From assembly GCF_050613145.1 (NCBI RefSeq), contig NZ_CP192507.1, positions 1,426,001-1,490,000 on the forward strand: 64,000 bases of DNA, read 5' to 3'. The position numbers and the translations under genes are program-made. The notes under the pieces were generated by a model, which saw only the letters and a program-made list of their open reading frames with translations, was not told the origin of the DNA and made no database searches. Positions 42,236-50,433 of this stretch are shown piece after piece. This stretch comes from Lysinibacillus_B sp050613145. Lineage in GTDB: Bacteria > Bacillota > Bacilli > Bacillales_A > Planococcaceae. Each line of letters opens with the position of its first letter. Position 1 is the first letter of the stretch.

Positions 42236-42485
42236 AGTGAAGGGCGGTGACTCCAGCGGGAAAAGCGATAGAAGAACAAAGGCTAAAATCGTCACGTCCT
42301 GTGACAATTTATCTGCGCGAAAGCAAAGCGACAGCGGCAACGCCTTTGTGACCAACATCATGTTGGCGCGAGACCCCGCAGGAAATTTATTTGCGACGAA
42401 AGCGCAGCGTCAAGAGCACCGAAGAATGAGCGACGAGGAGGCTCGACCTCGCCCGCGGAAAGCGTCCGCCCGTAACGGAATGTGC
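42236..42485 (+). repeat. Repeat block C (related core of blocks A/B, with insertions)
   Basis: It shares the core module of A and B: GACTCC...CGGGAAAAGCGA, GAGACCCCGCAGGA, GAATGAGCGACGAGGAGGCT, CTCGCCCGCGGAAAGCG. The core is broken by inserted units, including GCGACGAAAGCGCAGCGTCA (42390-42418) between GCAGGA and GAAGAATGAGCG. Open frames within it are not coding. Confidence 0.65.
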
Positions 42486-42536
42486 GGTCAAGTACATGTT
42501 TTGGTGAAGAGCCAGTCTTTTTTATAAAAACTTTGA

Positions 42537-43394
42537 AAGGATGAGAGCATCGTTACAGTCATTTTAACTCGTTCAACCGATGTATATGTAACATTATCAG
42601 AGCGTGCCAGAATTGCTAATGAAGCTAATGCCGATTTGTTCGTATCATTCCATGAAAATAGTGCCTCAAGTCCATCTGCAACAGGTTATGAAGATTATAT
42701 TTCAGCAACAGCTCAAAATGTCACTGCTTCCGTGCGAGAGGCTTTCCATCGTGTAGTAGCAGAGTTTCTTACACAAAAAGGCATTCAAAATCGCGGTATG
42801 AAATCCGCGAGCTTTCAAGTATTACGTGAAACAACAATGCCAGCTATTTTAGTAGAGCATTTGTTTATTTCTAACCCGAATGATTTAATATTGCAAACAG
42901 ATGTGAATTTTATAAACGAAGCGGCTCAAATGTACGCTAGAGCTATTAGGGCTGCGTTAGCAACGATAGGAAAAACAAATGGTACAGTCTGTTTAGATGC
43001 GGGGCATGGTGGGGAAGATGCAGGGGCGACAAACGGAAATGAATATGAGAAAAATCATGTACTTAGACTTGTATTACAGATCAAGTCTATTTTAAGTGGA
43101 ACACAAATAGATCTTTCAAACAAAATAGGGTATAAAGTTGTGGAAGGCGCGAATGCTTTTCGGATTCAGTCTGGGAGGTATGAAACGAAAGCAGATATGC
43201 TGGTAGCGATGAACGAAGCACTACGGCAACAATATTTATACTATGCACAGGAGCTTAATTCCAATAGTAACGAAAAGGGATGGCGCTTTATTAGCGGTAA
43301 ATATAACACGCAAGTCGATGCATTTAATGCTGCGGAAAGAGCGCTTCGTGATGGAAAGTTAAAATATGTAACGCTTATTGGTACGATAGAATAA
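42537..43394 (+). pseudogene. N-acetylmuramoyl-L-alanine amidase, 5'-broken and apparently circularly permuted
   Basis: The frame runs from just after TGA 42534 to 43394 with no ATG or GTG at its head; the first usable start is TTG 42636, inside the domain. It encodes VILTRSTDVYVTLSERARIA, FVSFHENS, NRGMKSASFQVLRE and ILVEHLFISN, the second through last parts of an Amidase_3 domain. Then comes VCLDAGHGGEDAGATNGNEY, normally the first part. Two SPOR-like repeats follow (FRIQSGRYETKAD; WRFISGKYNTQVD), which would bind septal peptidoglycan. Zinc ligands are all present but in permuted order. Probably inactive for lack of a start. Confidence 0.7.
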
Positions 43395-43480
43395 TAGATA
43401 GCCAGAGGTATTGATTATACAAATACTAGGAGATAACAAGCGTGATATTTTAATGGAATGGTTGATAAAAGGGGCTTGCT

Positions 43481-43520
43481 CGTTGATTGGAAAGCAAGTC
43501 AGCCGTTGCGGAAATCAACG
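43481..43520. repeat. Small CGTTGATT-bounded repeat
   Basis: CGTTGATT on the left and AATCAACG on the right form inverted ends 40 bp apart, with GGAAAGC and GCGGA just inside. It resembles the ends of the element at 9812-9903. Confidence 0.45.
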
Positions 43521-43666
43521 TATTCCAAGGTGTCTATTAACAATAAAGGTAAATCAACACACGTAATAGATAGCAGTTTTTGTCGATGTAGAGTGGTTAT
43601 ATGCGGCAGTATCGTTTACAATTTACTTGATACAAGATGTTCATTTGAAATGAGGAGGTAATGTCC

Positions 43667-44317
43667 ATGGCAAAGTGTAGTGTTCGCATATATCCTTTAG
43701 GACCAATACAAACAAACTGTTATATCGTCAGCAATAAAAGTAAAGAGTGTATTATTTTTGATCCAGGTGAAGAAGGTGCACGTTTAGTAAAAGAGATTAA
43801 AACAAATAACTTAAAACCGATAGCGATTTTTTTAACGCATGCGCATTTTGATCATATTGGTGCAGTAGATATTGTACGGGAGACATTCGATATACCCGTT
43901 TACATTCATGAAAAAGAAGTCGACTGGCTAACGGATCCGTTAAAAAATGGTTCGGGCAAATATTTTGAATTGCCAAATTATACAGTAAAGGCACCGTTAG
44001 AAGAGCATATTATTCGCACAGAGCAAACATTTGAAATAGGGGACTTTCAGTTTGAAGCGGTATTTACGCCAGGCCATTCGCCAGGGAGCGTATCGTATGT
44101 ATTCGAAGAAGATGGTTTTGCGATTGTGGGGGATACATTATTTGAAGGCAGTATCGGTCGCACAGATTTAATAGGTGGTTCGATGCAAGTACTATTAAAA
44201 TCAATCCACGATAAGTTGCTAACATTAGATGAAGATATAATTATCTATCCAGGACATGGCGACTATACAACGCCGTCTGCTGAAATGGAGAATAATCCGT
44301 TTTTAAATGGGTTTTAA
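43667..44317 (+). CDS. yqgX: Metallo-beta-lactamase-fold hydrolase (YqgX, glyoxalase II-like)
   Basis: A 216-residue MBL-fold protein: the metal motif THAHFDHIG near residue 57, FTPGHSPGSVSY near 130, VGDTLFEGSIGRTD near 155 and the last histidine in YPGHGDYT near 197. YqgX-type enzymes are hydroxyacylglutathione-hydrolase-like; in Bacilli lacking glutathione the substrate may be a bacillithiol thioester. The start ATG 43667 is eight bases after GAGGAGG; ATG 43661 is too close. Confidence 0.88.
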   Translation: MAKCSVRIYPLGPIQTNCYIVSNKSKECIIFDPGEEGARLVKEIKTNNLKPIAIFLTHAHFDHIGAVDIVRETFDIPVYIHEKEVDWLTDPLKNGSGKYFELPNYTVKAPLEEHIIRTEQTFEIGDFQFEAVFTPGHSPGSVSYVFEEDGFAIVGDTLFEGSIGRTDLIGGSMQVLLKSIHDKLLTLDEDIIIYPGHGDYTTPSAEMENNPFLNGF

Positions 44318-44326
44318 TGATATAAG

Positions 44327-44357
44327 AAAAGCGTATCGCCAATGCGATACGCTTTTT
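44327..44357. terminator. Bidirectional terminator
   Basis: Stem AAAAGCGTATCGC with complement around CAAT, between convergent yqgX and yqgY. Confidence 0.9.
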
Positions 44358-44358
44358 A

Positions 44359-44601
44359 TTAATGTCCGGCACCCGGTACGTGCATGAATGTTGCATAGTA
44401 CGTAAATCCAGCAAAAAAGATTGTTAAATACGCACCAAAAATGTACATGTACATACGTTCTGAAAGGTTTAAGAAGCCTAATAATAAGAATAATCCAGTA
44501 TTACCTACGAATAATAGCGAAACCTCAGACATATGTCCCAGATAGAACATAACAGCAAAAATACCTGTCCAGAAAGCCATAACTTTATACATATTAGCCA
44601 T
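44359..44601 (-). CDS. yqgY: DUF2626 membrane protein (YqgY-like)
   Basis: An 80-residue protein with three short membrane helices: MYKVMAFWTGIFAVMFYLGH, LLFVGNTGLFLLLGFL, MYMYIFGAYLTIFFAGF. It matches YqgY by layout and position. Start ATG 44601 follows AAAGGAGGG; an upstream frame start at 44634 contains the ribosome site itself. Function unknown. Confidence 0.8.
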   Translation of the reverse strand: MANMYKVMAFWTGIFAVMFYLGHMSEVSLLFVGNTGLFLLLGFLNLSERMYMYIFGAYLTIFFAGFTYYATFMHVPGAGH

Positions 44602-44727
44602 TTCAATTTTCCCTCCTTTGGCGAGTGAATACACTAGTCTCCCGTATATTATAAATGATGTGTATCAATAATGTAAACTGTCACTTAAGTTAACTTTGTG
44701 ACAATCACGTGTAAATTATGTTTTTAC

Positions 44728-45417
44728 TCATTTTACGTGAATTTCGTATTTACAATGTTCACATTTATGTAACATGTTTTCCGTTTGAATAAATTCATTT
44801 TGCGAAAATAATGCATCAATTTGTCCACGTAAATAAGCTTCGTGGAATGTACAAATAAGATCTTGATACAGTGGCAATTGGTTATGGAAAGGGCAATTGT
44901 AAATTGTAAACTGAATGATTCTTTGTGCATCTTGTTCTGCAATGAGTGGCACGTAGCCAATGAGTGCAGCACGTTCTGATAATAGGTTTACTTTTTCCTC
45001 GAATGTTAATGAGGATTTAGCCCGTGAACATATGCCCTTCATCTCCTCAAGGCCTTGTATATAGGCAAGCTCTTTCCCTTTGTCCACTGCTTCTTCACCC
45101 AGCGAGCTTACTAATTGGAGTAAAATATTAAAAAGAAGCGGTTCCTCTCGCTTTGGAAAAGTTAATGTAATGCCTTCTTCCGCCGCTTTATAAAGACGCC
45201 CAGGACGACCACCTTTCCCCGTTTTCACGAAATCCGCAGTAACTACTTTAATTTCAGATAGTTTCGTCAGATGGAGCCTTGCAACGTTTGGATGAATTTG
45301 AAATTGATTAGCAATTTCTTGGACGGTAAATGTACGTTTGTTCTGTAACATAAAATCATAAATTTGAAATCTTGTTTCATCAGCTAAAGTGCTTGTAATT
45401 TTTAACGGATGTAACAA
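44728..45417 (-). CDS. Winged-helix regulator with cysteine-rich C-terminus
   Basis: A 229-residue regulator. The N-terminus has an ArsR/DeoR-like helix-turn-helix (FTVQEIANQFQIHPNVARLHLTKL at 30-53) and GRPGRLY wing. The C-terminal half has FTIYNCPFHN, DLICTFHEAYLRGQIDAL and a final CEHCKYEI. That arrangement recalls SufR-type Fe-S or thiol-sensing regulators. It is divergent from comGA, so it could affect competence genes, but this is only positional. AGGTGAAG precedes the ATG. Confidence 0.75.
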   Translation of the reverse strand: MLHPLKITSTLADETRFQIYDFMLQNKRTFTVQEIANQFQIHPNVARLHLTKLSEIKVVTADFVKTGKGGRPGRLYKAAEEGITLTFPKREEPLLFNILLQLVSSLGEEAVDKGKELAYIQGLEEMKGICSRAKSSLTFEEKVNLLSERAALIGYVPLIAEQDAQRIIQFTIYNCPFHNQLPLYQDLICTFHEAYLRGQIDALFSQNEFIQTENMLHKCEHCKYEIHVK

Positions 45418-45548
45418 TTTGCTTCACCTCGTTTTCTCTATTTAATTATAGTGTATATTGTGTAGGAAGCCTACCTTTTTGTAACGGAATTTGCTATTTA
45501 TTACACCGTAATGCTTACTACCATGATGAAATTTTTAAAAAAGACGTC

Positions 45549-45601
45549 AAAATTAAATTTTGCCCATTTCTATTTCCTTTTGTGAAACCTCTGACTATAA
45601 T
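45549..45601 (+). promoter_or_regulatory. comG promoter with ComK-type AT-box
   Basis: AAAATTAAATTTT at 45549-45561 is an exact AAAA-N5-TTTT ComK half-box. A -10 TATAAT is at 45596-45601, with no good -35. A second AT-box at standard spacing is only poorly matched (about 45528-45540). It suggests ComK-dependent transcription of comG. Confidence 0.6.
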
Positions 45602-45652
45602 GATGGCATAGATAGCGATATGCCCATTATTTATACAAAAGAGGTGTATAGA

Positions 45653-46648
45653 ATGGAGCATGAGACAATTATTGCCACTCAAAGCGAGCAGTTAATTTTA
45701 AAAGCATGTCATTTTGGTGCATCCGATATTCATCTAGTTCCGACAAAAGAACAGTATTCCATTTTACTCCGCAAATTTGGAAAACTGATCGAAATGGGAA
45801 CATTGCCAGATGAAATGGGTATGCGGGTTATTTCATATCTTAAATATTTATCTTCTCTTGATATTAGCGAAAAGCGCAAGCCGCAAAGCGGGGCATTTCA
45901 AAAAGAAATTGAACACAGTATGTATGCTTTTCGTATATCTACTTTACCTTCTATATATGCAAAAGAAAGCGTCGTTGTACGTATATTACGGCAAAATGCA
46001 GCCTATCCACTTGCTTCACTTTGTTTTCATCCTCAAACTGCTCATGTATTAACACAACTTGTACACCATAGACAAGGTCTCCTATTAATTACTGGGGCGA
46101 CTGGCTCAGGTAAAACGACAACCTTATATTCTTTAATTCGATATTGTCGTTCAACACTTTCACGCCACGTCATTTCTTTAGAAGATCCAGTGGAAAGTAG
46201 CCAAGAAGATTTATTGCAAATTCAAGTCAATGAACGTGCGGGTGTTACATATGCCGCCGGATTAAAGGCCATTTTAAGACACTCGCCGGATGTCATTATG
46301 ATTGGTGAAATACGCGACCGTGAAACAGCAAGGATTGCACTAGAAGCCGCATTAACGGGCCATCTTGTCATCTCAACAGTGCATGCAAAAGACACGGTCA
46401 ATTGTTTATACCGTTTAATGGACTTAAGTCTTTCGATTGAAGAACTGAGACAAGCACTTGTTGGGATTGTAGCGCAAACATTAATCTATGTAGAGCAAAA
46501 TGATGAGCGAAAGGCACTTTTCGAAATTTTGAGTGATACCGCTTTAGATGAGGCGATTACCGTCACAAAGAATGGAAGTGTGTATGCGTTAGCAAAAGAG
46601 TTAACATTAGAAGCGCAAACACTTGGTATCCAAAGGTTGTATATATAA
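45653..46648 (+). CDS. comGA: Competence pseudopilus ATPase ComGA
   Basis: Cytosolic secretion ATPase (GspE/PilB family), 331 residues, powering assembly of the DNA-uptake pseudopilus. GASDIHLVP near residue 20, Walker A GATGSGKTT near 150, Asp box SLEDPVE near 180, Walker B DVIMIGEIRD near 215 and His box HLVISTVHA near 240. The start ATG 45653 follows AAAGAGGTG. It heads a seven-gene overlapping operon. Confidence 0.95.
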   Translation: MEHETIIATQSEQLILKACHFGASDIHLVPTKEQYSILLRKFGKLIEMGTLPDEMGMRVISYLKYLSSLDISEKRKPQSGAFQKEIEHSMYAFRISTLPSIYAKESVVVRILRQNAAYPLASLCFHPQTAHVLTQLVHHRQGLLLITGATGSGKTTTLYSLIRYCRSTLSRHVISLEDPVESSQEDLLQIQVNERAGVTYAAGLKAILRHSPDVIMIGEIRDRETARIALEAALTGHLVISTVHAKDTVNCLYRLMDLSLSIEELRQALVGIVAQTLIYVEQNDERKALFEILSDTALDEAITVTKNGSVYALAKELTLEAQTLGIQRLYI

Positions 46649-47706
46649 TGTTCACGCAGTTGTTCACATATTTTCGACCAAGTAATCGTATTCGAGTGAT
46701 TCAGTTACCACAGCTACTTAGTAGAACGAGTACGTTGCTTGAAGAAGGTTATACATTTGCGGAGTGTATTGAAATGTTACTCCCTTATCATGTAAAAGAC
46801 TATCCGAAATGGAGGTCAACATTTGAACAAGTATTTCAAGACGGTGTAGGGCCGACTACTATATTTGCATTAATGGGGATGAAACGGCAATATCTTTTGT
46901 CAATTGAATTAGCTGAAATGACAGGAAATCTGTCACACACTTTATCGATTGTTGGCAATCAAGTGCAGTTTTCTGAAGAAATGAAACAGCGAGTAGCGAA
47001 ATTGCTCGTTTACCCAGTCGTTCTATTTATGTTAATCGTTGGTTTATTTATCGTGTTTCGTCTCAAGTTTTTGCCCAATATACAGCAAATGATGTATACG
47101 CGTGTTGGCTATAGTAATACATCAAGTATTCAATGGTCTAAATTTTTTTTACACATGCCAGATTATATTATCGTACTAATTGTGTTGTTTACTGGCTGGC
47201 TTGTATTAAGCGTAACGTACGTTAGCCGAAAGCGAATTGATTTACAATTAGCTTTGTTATTAAAACTCCCGTTTATTCGCTATTATTGGCGCTTATTAAT
47301 GACAAGGCAGTTTTCAAGAACACTTGGTGAACTGTTGTTAACGGGCTTTTCATTGCAGGCAGCGTTAGAACATTTAATGATACAACCTCACCAAAAACAA
47401 CTAGCCTATATTTCCTCAGTTGTTCAACAAAGGGTGATATATGGCGATGCGTTATCTCAAGCAGTTCTTTTATTAAACTTTTTTTATCCAAAATTTCATC
47501 ATTTTATTGCACATGGCGAACAGAGCGGACTTCTCGGGCGTGAGCTCATTTTGTATGCGGAACTATTAGATAGTAAGTTGCAAAACGGAATTAAAATGAT
47601 AACGAAAATTGTTCAGCCAATGTTATTTATCATTATTGCCATTTGTATTGTTGCAGCATATTTAAGTATTTTACTACCTATGTACAATATGTTGGATGTC
47701 ATATAG
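46648..47706 (+). CDS. comGB: Competence pseudopilus membrane protein ComGB
   Basis: GspF/PilC-type inner-membrane platform protein, 352 residues: two repeats with helices at about 125-150, 170-190 and the C-terminus, and the typical FAECIEMLLPYH near 35 and GFSLQAALEHL near 240. It overlaps the comGA stop by one base. Confidence 0.93.
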   Translation: MFTQLFTYFRPSNRIRVIQLPQLLSRTSTLLEEGYTFAECIEMLLPYHVKDYPKWRSTFEQVFQDGVGPTTIFALMGMKRQYLLSIELAEMTGNLSHTLSIVGNQVQFSEEMKQRVAKLLVYPVVLFMLIVGLFIVFRLKFLPNIQQMMYTRVGYSNTSSIQWSKFFLHMPDYIIVLIVLFTGWLVLSVTYVSRKRIDLQLALLLKLPFIRYYWRLLMTRQFSRTLGELLLTGFSLQAALEHLMIQPHQKQLAYISSVVQQRVIYGDALSQAVLLLNFFYPKFHHFIAHGEQSGLLGRELILYAELLDSKLQNGIKMITKIVQPMLFIIIAICIVAAYLSILLPMYNMLDVI

Positions 47707-47717
47707 GAGGATTCAAG

Positions 47718-48059
47718 ATGTTAAATAATAAAGGGTTTACTTTAATCGAGATGTTAATTGTATTACTCATTATTTCGGTCCTTATTTTAGTCACAATACC
47801 AAATGTTACGAAGCATTTTGCGACAATTGACGAAAAAGGGTGTAGTGCGTATGTCAGCATGGTTCAAGGACAAGTAGAGGCATATAAAATTGATACGATG
47901 ACATACCCAACGGTGTCTCAGCTAATCGATGAAGGATATATTTCAACTGAGGAAGCAAAATGTCCAAGTGGTGAAAAAATACTAATAGAGACAGACGGGA
48001 AGGTGATAGTAGAAGGGGGAGATCATACCGCTTCCCCAGCAGAGGGGGAAACACCGTGA
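47718..48059 (+). CDS. comGC: Major pseudopilin ComGC
   Basis: Type IV-like prepilin: MLNNKGFTLIEMLIVLLII has the prepilin cleavage site G-F with Glu5. The mature domain includes the two cysteines CSAYVSMVQGQVEAYK and AKCPSGEK that form a disulfide. AGGAGG precedes the ATG. 113 residues. Confidence 0.95.
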   Translation: MLNNKGFTLIEMLIVLLIISVLILVTIPNVTKHFATIDEKGCSAYVSMVQGQVEAYKIDTMTYPTVSQLIDEGYISTEEAKCPSGEKILIETDGKVIVEGGDHTASPAEGETP

Positions 48060-48487
48060 TTCGCCAACAATACGGTTTTACATTAATTGAAACGCTGATC
48101 GTTCTGATGATTTTCAGTTTACTAACAACAGTAGTTATTTCCTTTTCCTATCACCACCTAAAAATAAATCAATACGAACAAGCAATTGAAAGATTTAGAT
48201 TAACATTGCACCTTGCCCAGTTAACAGCGCAACAACAAAAGAAGGAGGTAAGCATTTATGCTATGAATCATAAAGAAGTAGGGTCAAATATGTCGCACCA
48301 AGATTATCGACTTAACTGGGTGACACCTGAAGGCATGACGATTCACATTCATACAAATAATCGGCAGATTAAATTTAACGTGAAAGGGCATGTACATGAA
48401 TTAGGAAAAGTAGAATTTAAAACACCTCAAAAAAGCACGACGTATAGCATAAATTTGTCGAAAGGTAGGTTGCGCTTAATTGAATGA
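48056..48487 (+). CDS. comGD: Minor pseudopilin ComGD
   Basis: Prepilin-like N-terminus QQYGFTLIETLIVLMIFSL, then a soluble domain; 143 residues. The GTG start at 48056 overlaps the comGC stop (GTGA). It needs processing by the ComC peptidase, which is not in this window. Confidence 0.88.
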   Translation: MIRQQYGFTLIETLIVLMIFSLLTTVVISFSYHHLKINQYEQAIERFRLTLHLAQLTAQQQKKEVSIYAMNHKEVGSNMSHQDYRLNWVTPEGMTIHIHTNNRQIKFNVKGHVHELGKVEFKTPQKSTTYSINLSKGRLRLIE

Positions 48488-48818
48488 ACAAGGTATGACA
48501 TTAATAGAGACGATTTTAAGTATAGCGATATTATCGCTCCTCGCCATGACCTTGTTACCTTTTGCTAATCAGCTAAAAGGTCAATTGTTCGAACAAAAAA
48601 TAGCGTATTATGCGAGCGAAGCAGCTTATAACGGCGTAAAACAAGTGGCAACAACAGGGGTGACACAAGGTACGATAACAATTGAGGATCTGGACTATAA
48701 TTGGCGTTATGAACATGGTGAGATTTGTGTTGAATATTCCAATTGGAAGGGGCCACAGTTAATGTGTATCAAATCAGACGAAATAATCGAAGAAGGGAAT
48801 ATGGTTTTACATTTATAG
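48480..48818 (+). CDS. comGE: Minor pseudopilin ComGE
   Basis: Prepilin-like start MNEQGMTLIETILSIAIL with Glu5; 112 residues with two cysteines late in the protein (GEICVEY, LMCIKSD). The start codon is TTG 48480, inside the end of comGD. Position in the operon supports ComGE. Confidence 0.82.
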   Translation: MNEQGMTLIETILSIAILSLLAMTLLPFANQLKGQLFEQKIAYYASEAAYNGVKQVATTGVTQGTITIEDLDYNWRYEHGEICVEYSNWKGPQLMCIKSDEIIEEGNMVLHL

Positions 48819-49216
48819 AAGCATTGTTACATTTACTACTCTTTGTTGTATTTGCACATCTCATTTATTTTTTAGTGATGGAATTTAACGAATTATCCGG
48901 AATGCAACAAAAAAGAGTAGAGGCAGATTGGGAAATATGTGTTACGGATATTAGTCGCTATTTGACCTATGATAGCGTAGTGACTGTATCAACAGATGGC
49001 TTAATCGTGAACGTGACAACACCTCATGAAACATATGATATTCGTTTTTTAAATAATGCTTTATGGAAACGTCAAAAGAGTGGGAATGAAACACTGTTAA
49101 CAGGTGTAAAAAAGGCCATATTCTTTTTAGATCACAATAAGCTAGTGTTAAAGGTACAGTTAGAATCAGGTGTGAAAAAGGAGCGGATATTTATTGTGGT
49201 ACAATCTACGGAATGA
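48764..49216 (+). CDS. comGF: Minor pseudopilin ComGF
   Basis: About 150 residues. YGFTFIEALLHLLLFVVFAHLIYF is a prepilin-like membrane start, and the soluble domain has WEICVTDISRYL. GTG 48764 is preferred (GAAGGGG upstream) over TTG 48743. It overlaps comGE by 55 bp. Confidence 0.8.
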   Translation: MYQIRRNNRRREYGFTFIEALLHLLLFVVFAHLIYFLVMEFNELSGMQQKRVEADWEICVTDISRYLTYDSVVTVSTDGLIVNVTTPHETYDIRFLNNALWKRQKSGNETLLTGVKKAIFFLDHNKLVLKVQLESGVKKERIFIVVQSTE

Positions 49217-49385
49217 ATATGGCGCACTTTTTCCGATTACAATTGTTTTATTATTTTTGCTGACAGGTGCTTGTGTTACGTATGCAGTCACATTTCAAAT
49301 GGAAATAAAAATTTATAACACATTGGAATTGTCGAATGTTCGTGCTACGATTGATATACTAAATGTATTAATCCATGAGTTATAA
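49194..49385 (+). CDS. comGG: ComGG-like pseudopilin, short
   Basis: The 63-residue protein begins MWYNLRNEYGALFPITIVLLFLL, a ComGG-like N-terminal membrane segment, and ends after LNVLIHEL. B. subtilis ComGG is about twice this length, so this one is short; there is no obvious continuation in other frames before aroK. GTG start overlaps comGF. Confidence 0.65.
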   Translation: MWYNLRNEYGALFPITIVLLFLLTGACVTYAVTFQMEIKIYNTLELSNVRATIDILNVLIHEL

Positions 49386-49414
49386 TTTTTGAAGTGATAA
49401 AGAAGGTGATTGGC

Positions 49415-49927
49415 ATGCGGAAAATTTATTTAGTAGGTTTTATGGGATGTGGAAAAAGTGCTATTGGACGACGATTAAGCTACTTTTTAAAAATGCCCTA
49501 CTACGATATGGATCATGAAATCGTTCGACAGCAAGGGATGACGATTCCTGAAATTTTTGAAAAATACGGAGAGGAACGATTTCGCGAGATTGAAACGGAA
49601 TTTCTACAAACTTTTCGTAACGAGGCATGTATTATCGCAACGGGTGGAGGAGTAGCGATGAAGGAAGAAAATCGCCGGATCATGCGAAGAACGGGACTAG
49701 TTTTTTTTCTAGATGCTACCTTTGAAAATATTTATGTTCGAATTCGTAACGATCAAAATCGCCCGATTGTGCAACGTTCTTCAAAAGAAGAATTACATGA
49801 ACTGTATCAAAATAGGAGAAAATATTACAGAGAAGTGGGGCACATTCCAGTATTAACAGAAGACCGGTCAATTCGACAAGTTGTTGAATATATCGGGTTT
49901 CAAGTGAATCGTTTGAAAGGCGAATAA
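49415..49927 (+). CDS. aroK: Shikimate kinase
   Basis: Phosphorylates shikimate at position 3 with ATP. P-loop GFMGCGKSAIG at residue 7, DMDHEIV near 33, shikimate-binding RFREIET near 57, ATGGGV near 78 and the lid region around residue 115. 170 residues. The start ATG 49415 follows AAGGTGATTGG. It comes just after comGG but is a housekeeping gene. Confidence 0.93.
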   Translation: MRKIYLVGFMGCGKSAIGRRLSYFLKMPYYDMDHEIVRQQGMTIPEIFEKYGEERFREIETEFLQTFRNEACIIATGGGVAMKEENRRIMRRTGLVFFLDATFENIYVRIRNDQNRPIVQRSSKEELHELYQNRRKYYREVGHIPVLTEDRSIRQVVEYIGFQVNRLKGE

Positions 49928-50055
49928 TGTTTTTGTAGAAAAAAATATTGTTCGTCTTTAGGTGTTTTTTAAAAAAAGATTGCCTTTTTATAAGTTTAAA
50001 TGTTAGGATATGGCTAAGAACGTCTAGATAAACGCGAATGTTGAATAGTAGGCGG

Positions 50056-50285
50056 ATGAGTGTACGGGGAGAGAACGTGAAGTGGCGTCGCCGAAGGAGC
50101 AAGTAGCAAGGGCTATGAATCTCTCAGGCAAAAAGACTCGTACAGGACGCATCTCTGGAGAGCGCCGGAAAGCCGGCCACCAAAGGGGAAAGCCTATGTA
50201 TGTGGTGTGAGCCAATAATAGGTGATACTTTCAGGTGCAAGGACAGAGGATTCCGATTAACGGGATTCGTCTGTCCTTTTTTAGT
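50056..50285 (+). promoter_or_regulatory. Tandem glycine riboswitch with terminator
   Basis: The leader contains two glycine aptamers. The first has GGGGAGAG...AAGTGGCGTCGCCGAAGG...CTCTCAGGCAAAAAGACTC (about 50065-50148). The second runs from ATCTCTGGAGAGC through CACCAAAGGGG to TTTCAGGTGCAAGGAC (about 50150-50242). A terminator follows, with GGACAGA pairing to TCTGTCC (50241-50276) and a T run. In Bacilli glycine binding turns on the gcvT operon. Confidence 0.93.
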
Positions 50286-50433
50286 GGGTAAGAAAGTATA
50301 AATTTCAAGGAAATCCACATAAGAAAAGATATCATTTCCACTTGCTTTGTTCCAAAGATGTCTTTCTAATATTAAGCATTCGTACTATGTGTTGAATGAA
50401 TTTGAAAAAATACAGGATTTCAGGAGGGATTTT

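Noticed and set aside
42237..42527. 96-residue open frame over repeat block C
   Set aside because: It lies entirely in repeat DNA, translates to a low-complexity charged peptide, and the related blocks A and B do not keep the frame.
43458..43661. 67-residue frame between the amidase remnant and yqgX
   Set aside because: It runs through a small repeat, has no ribosome site and overlaps the yqgX ribosome site.
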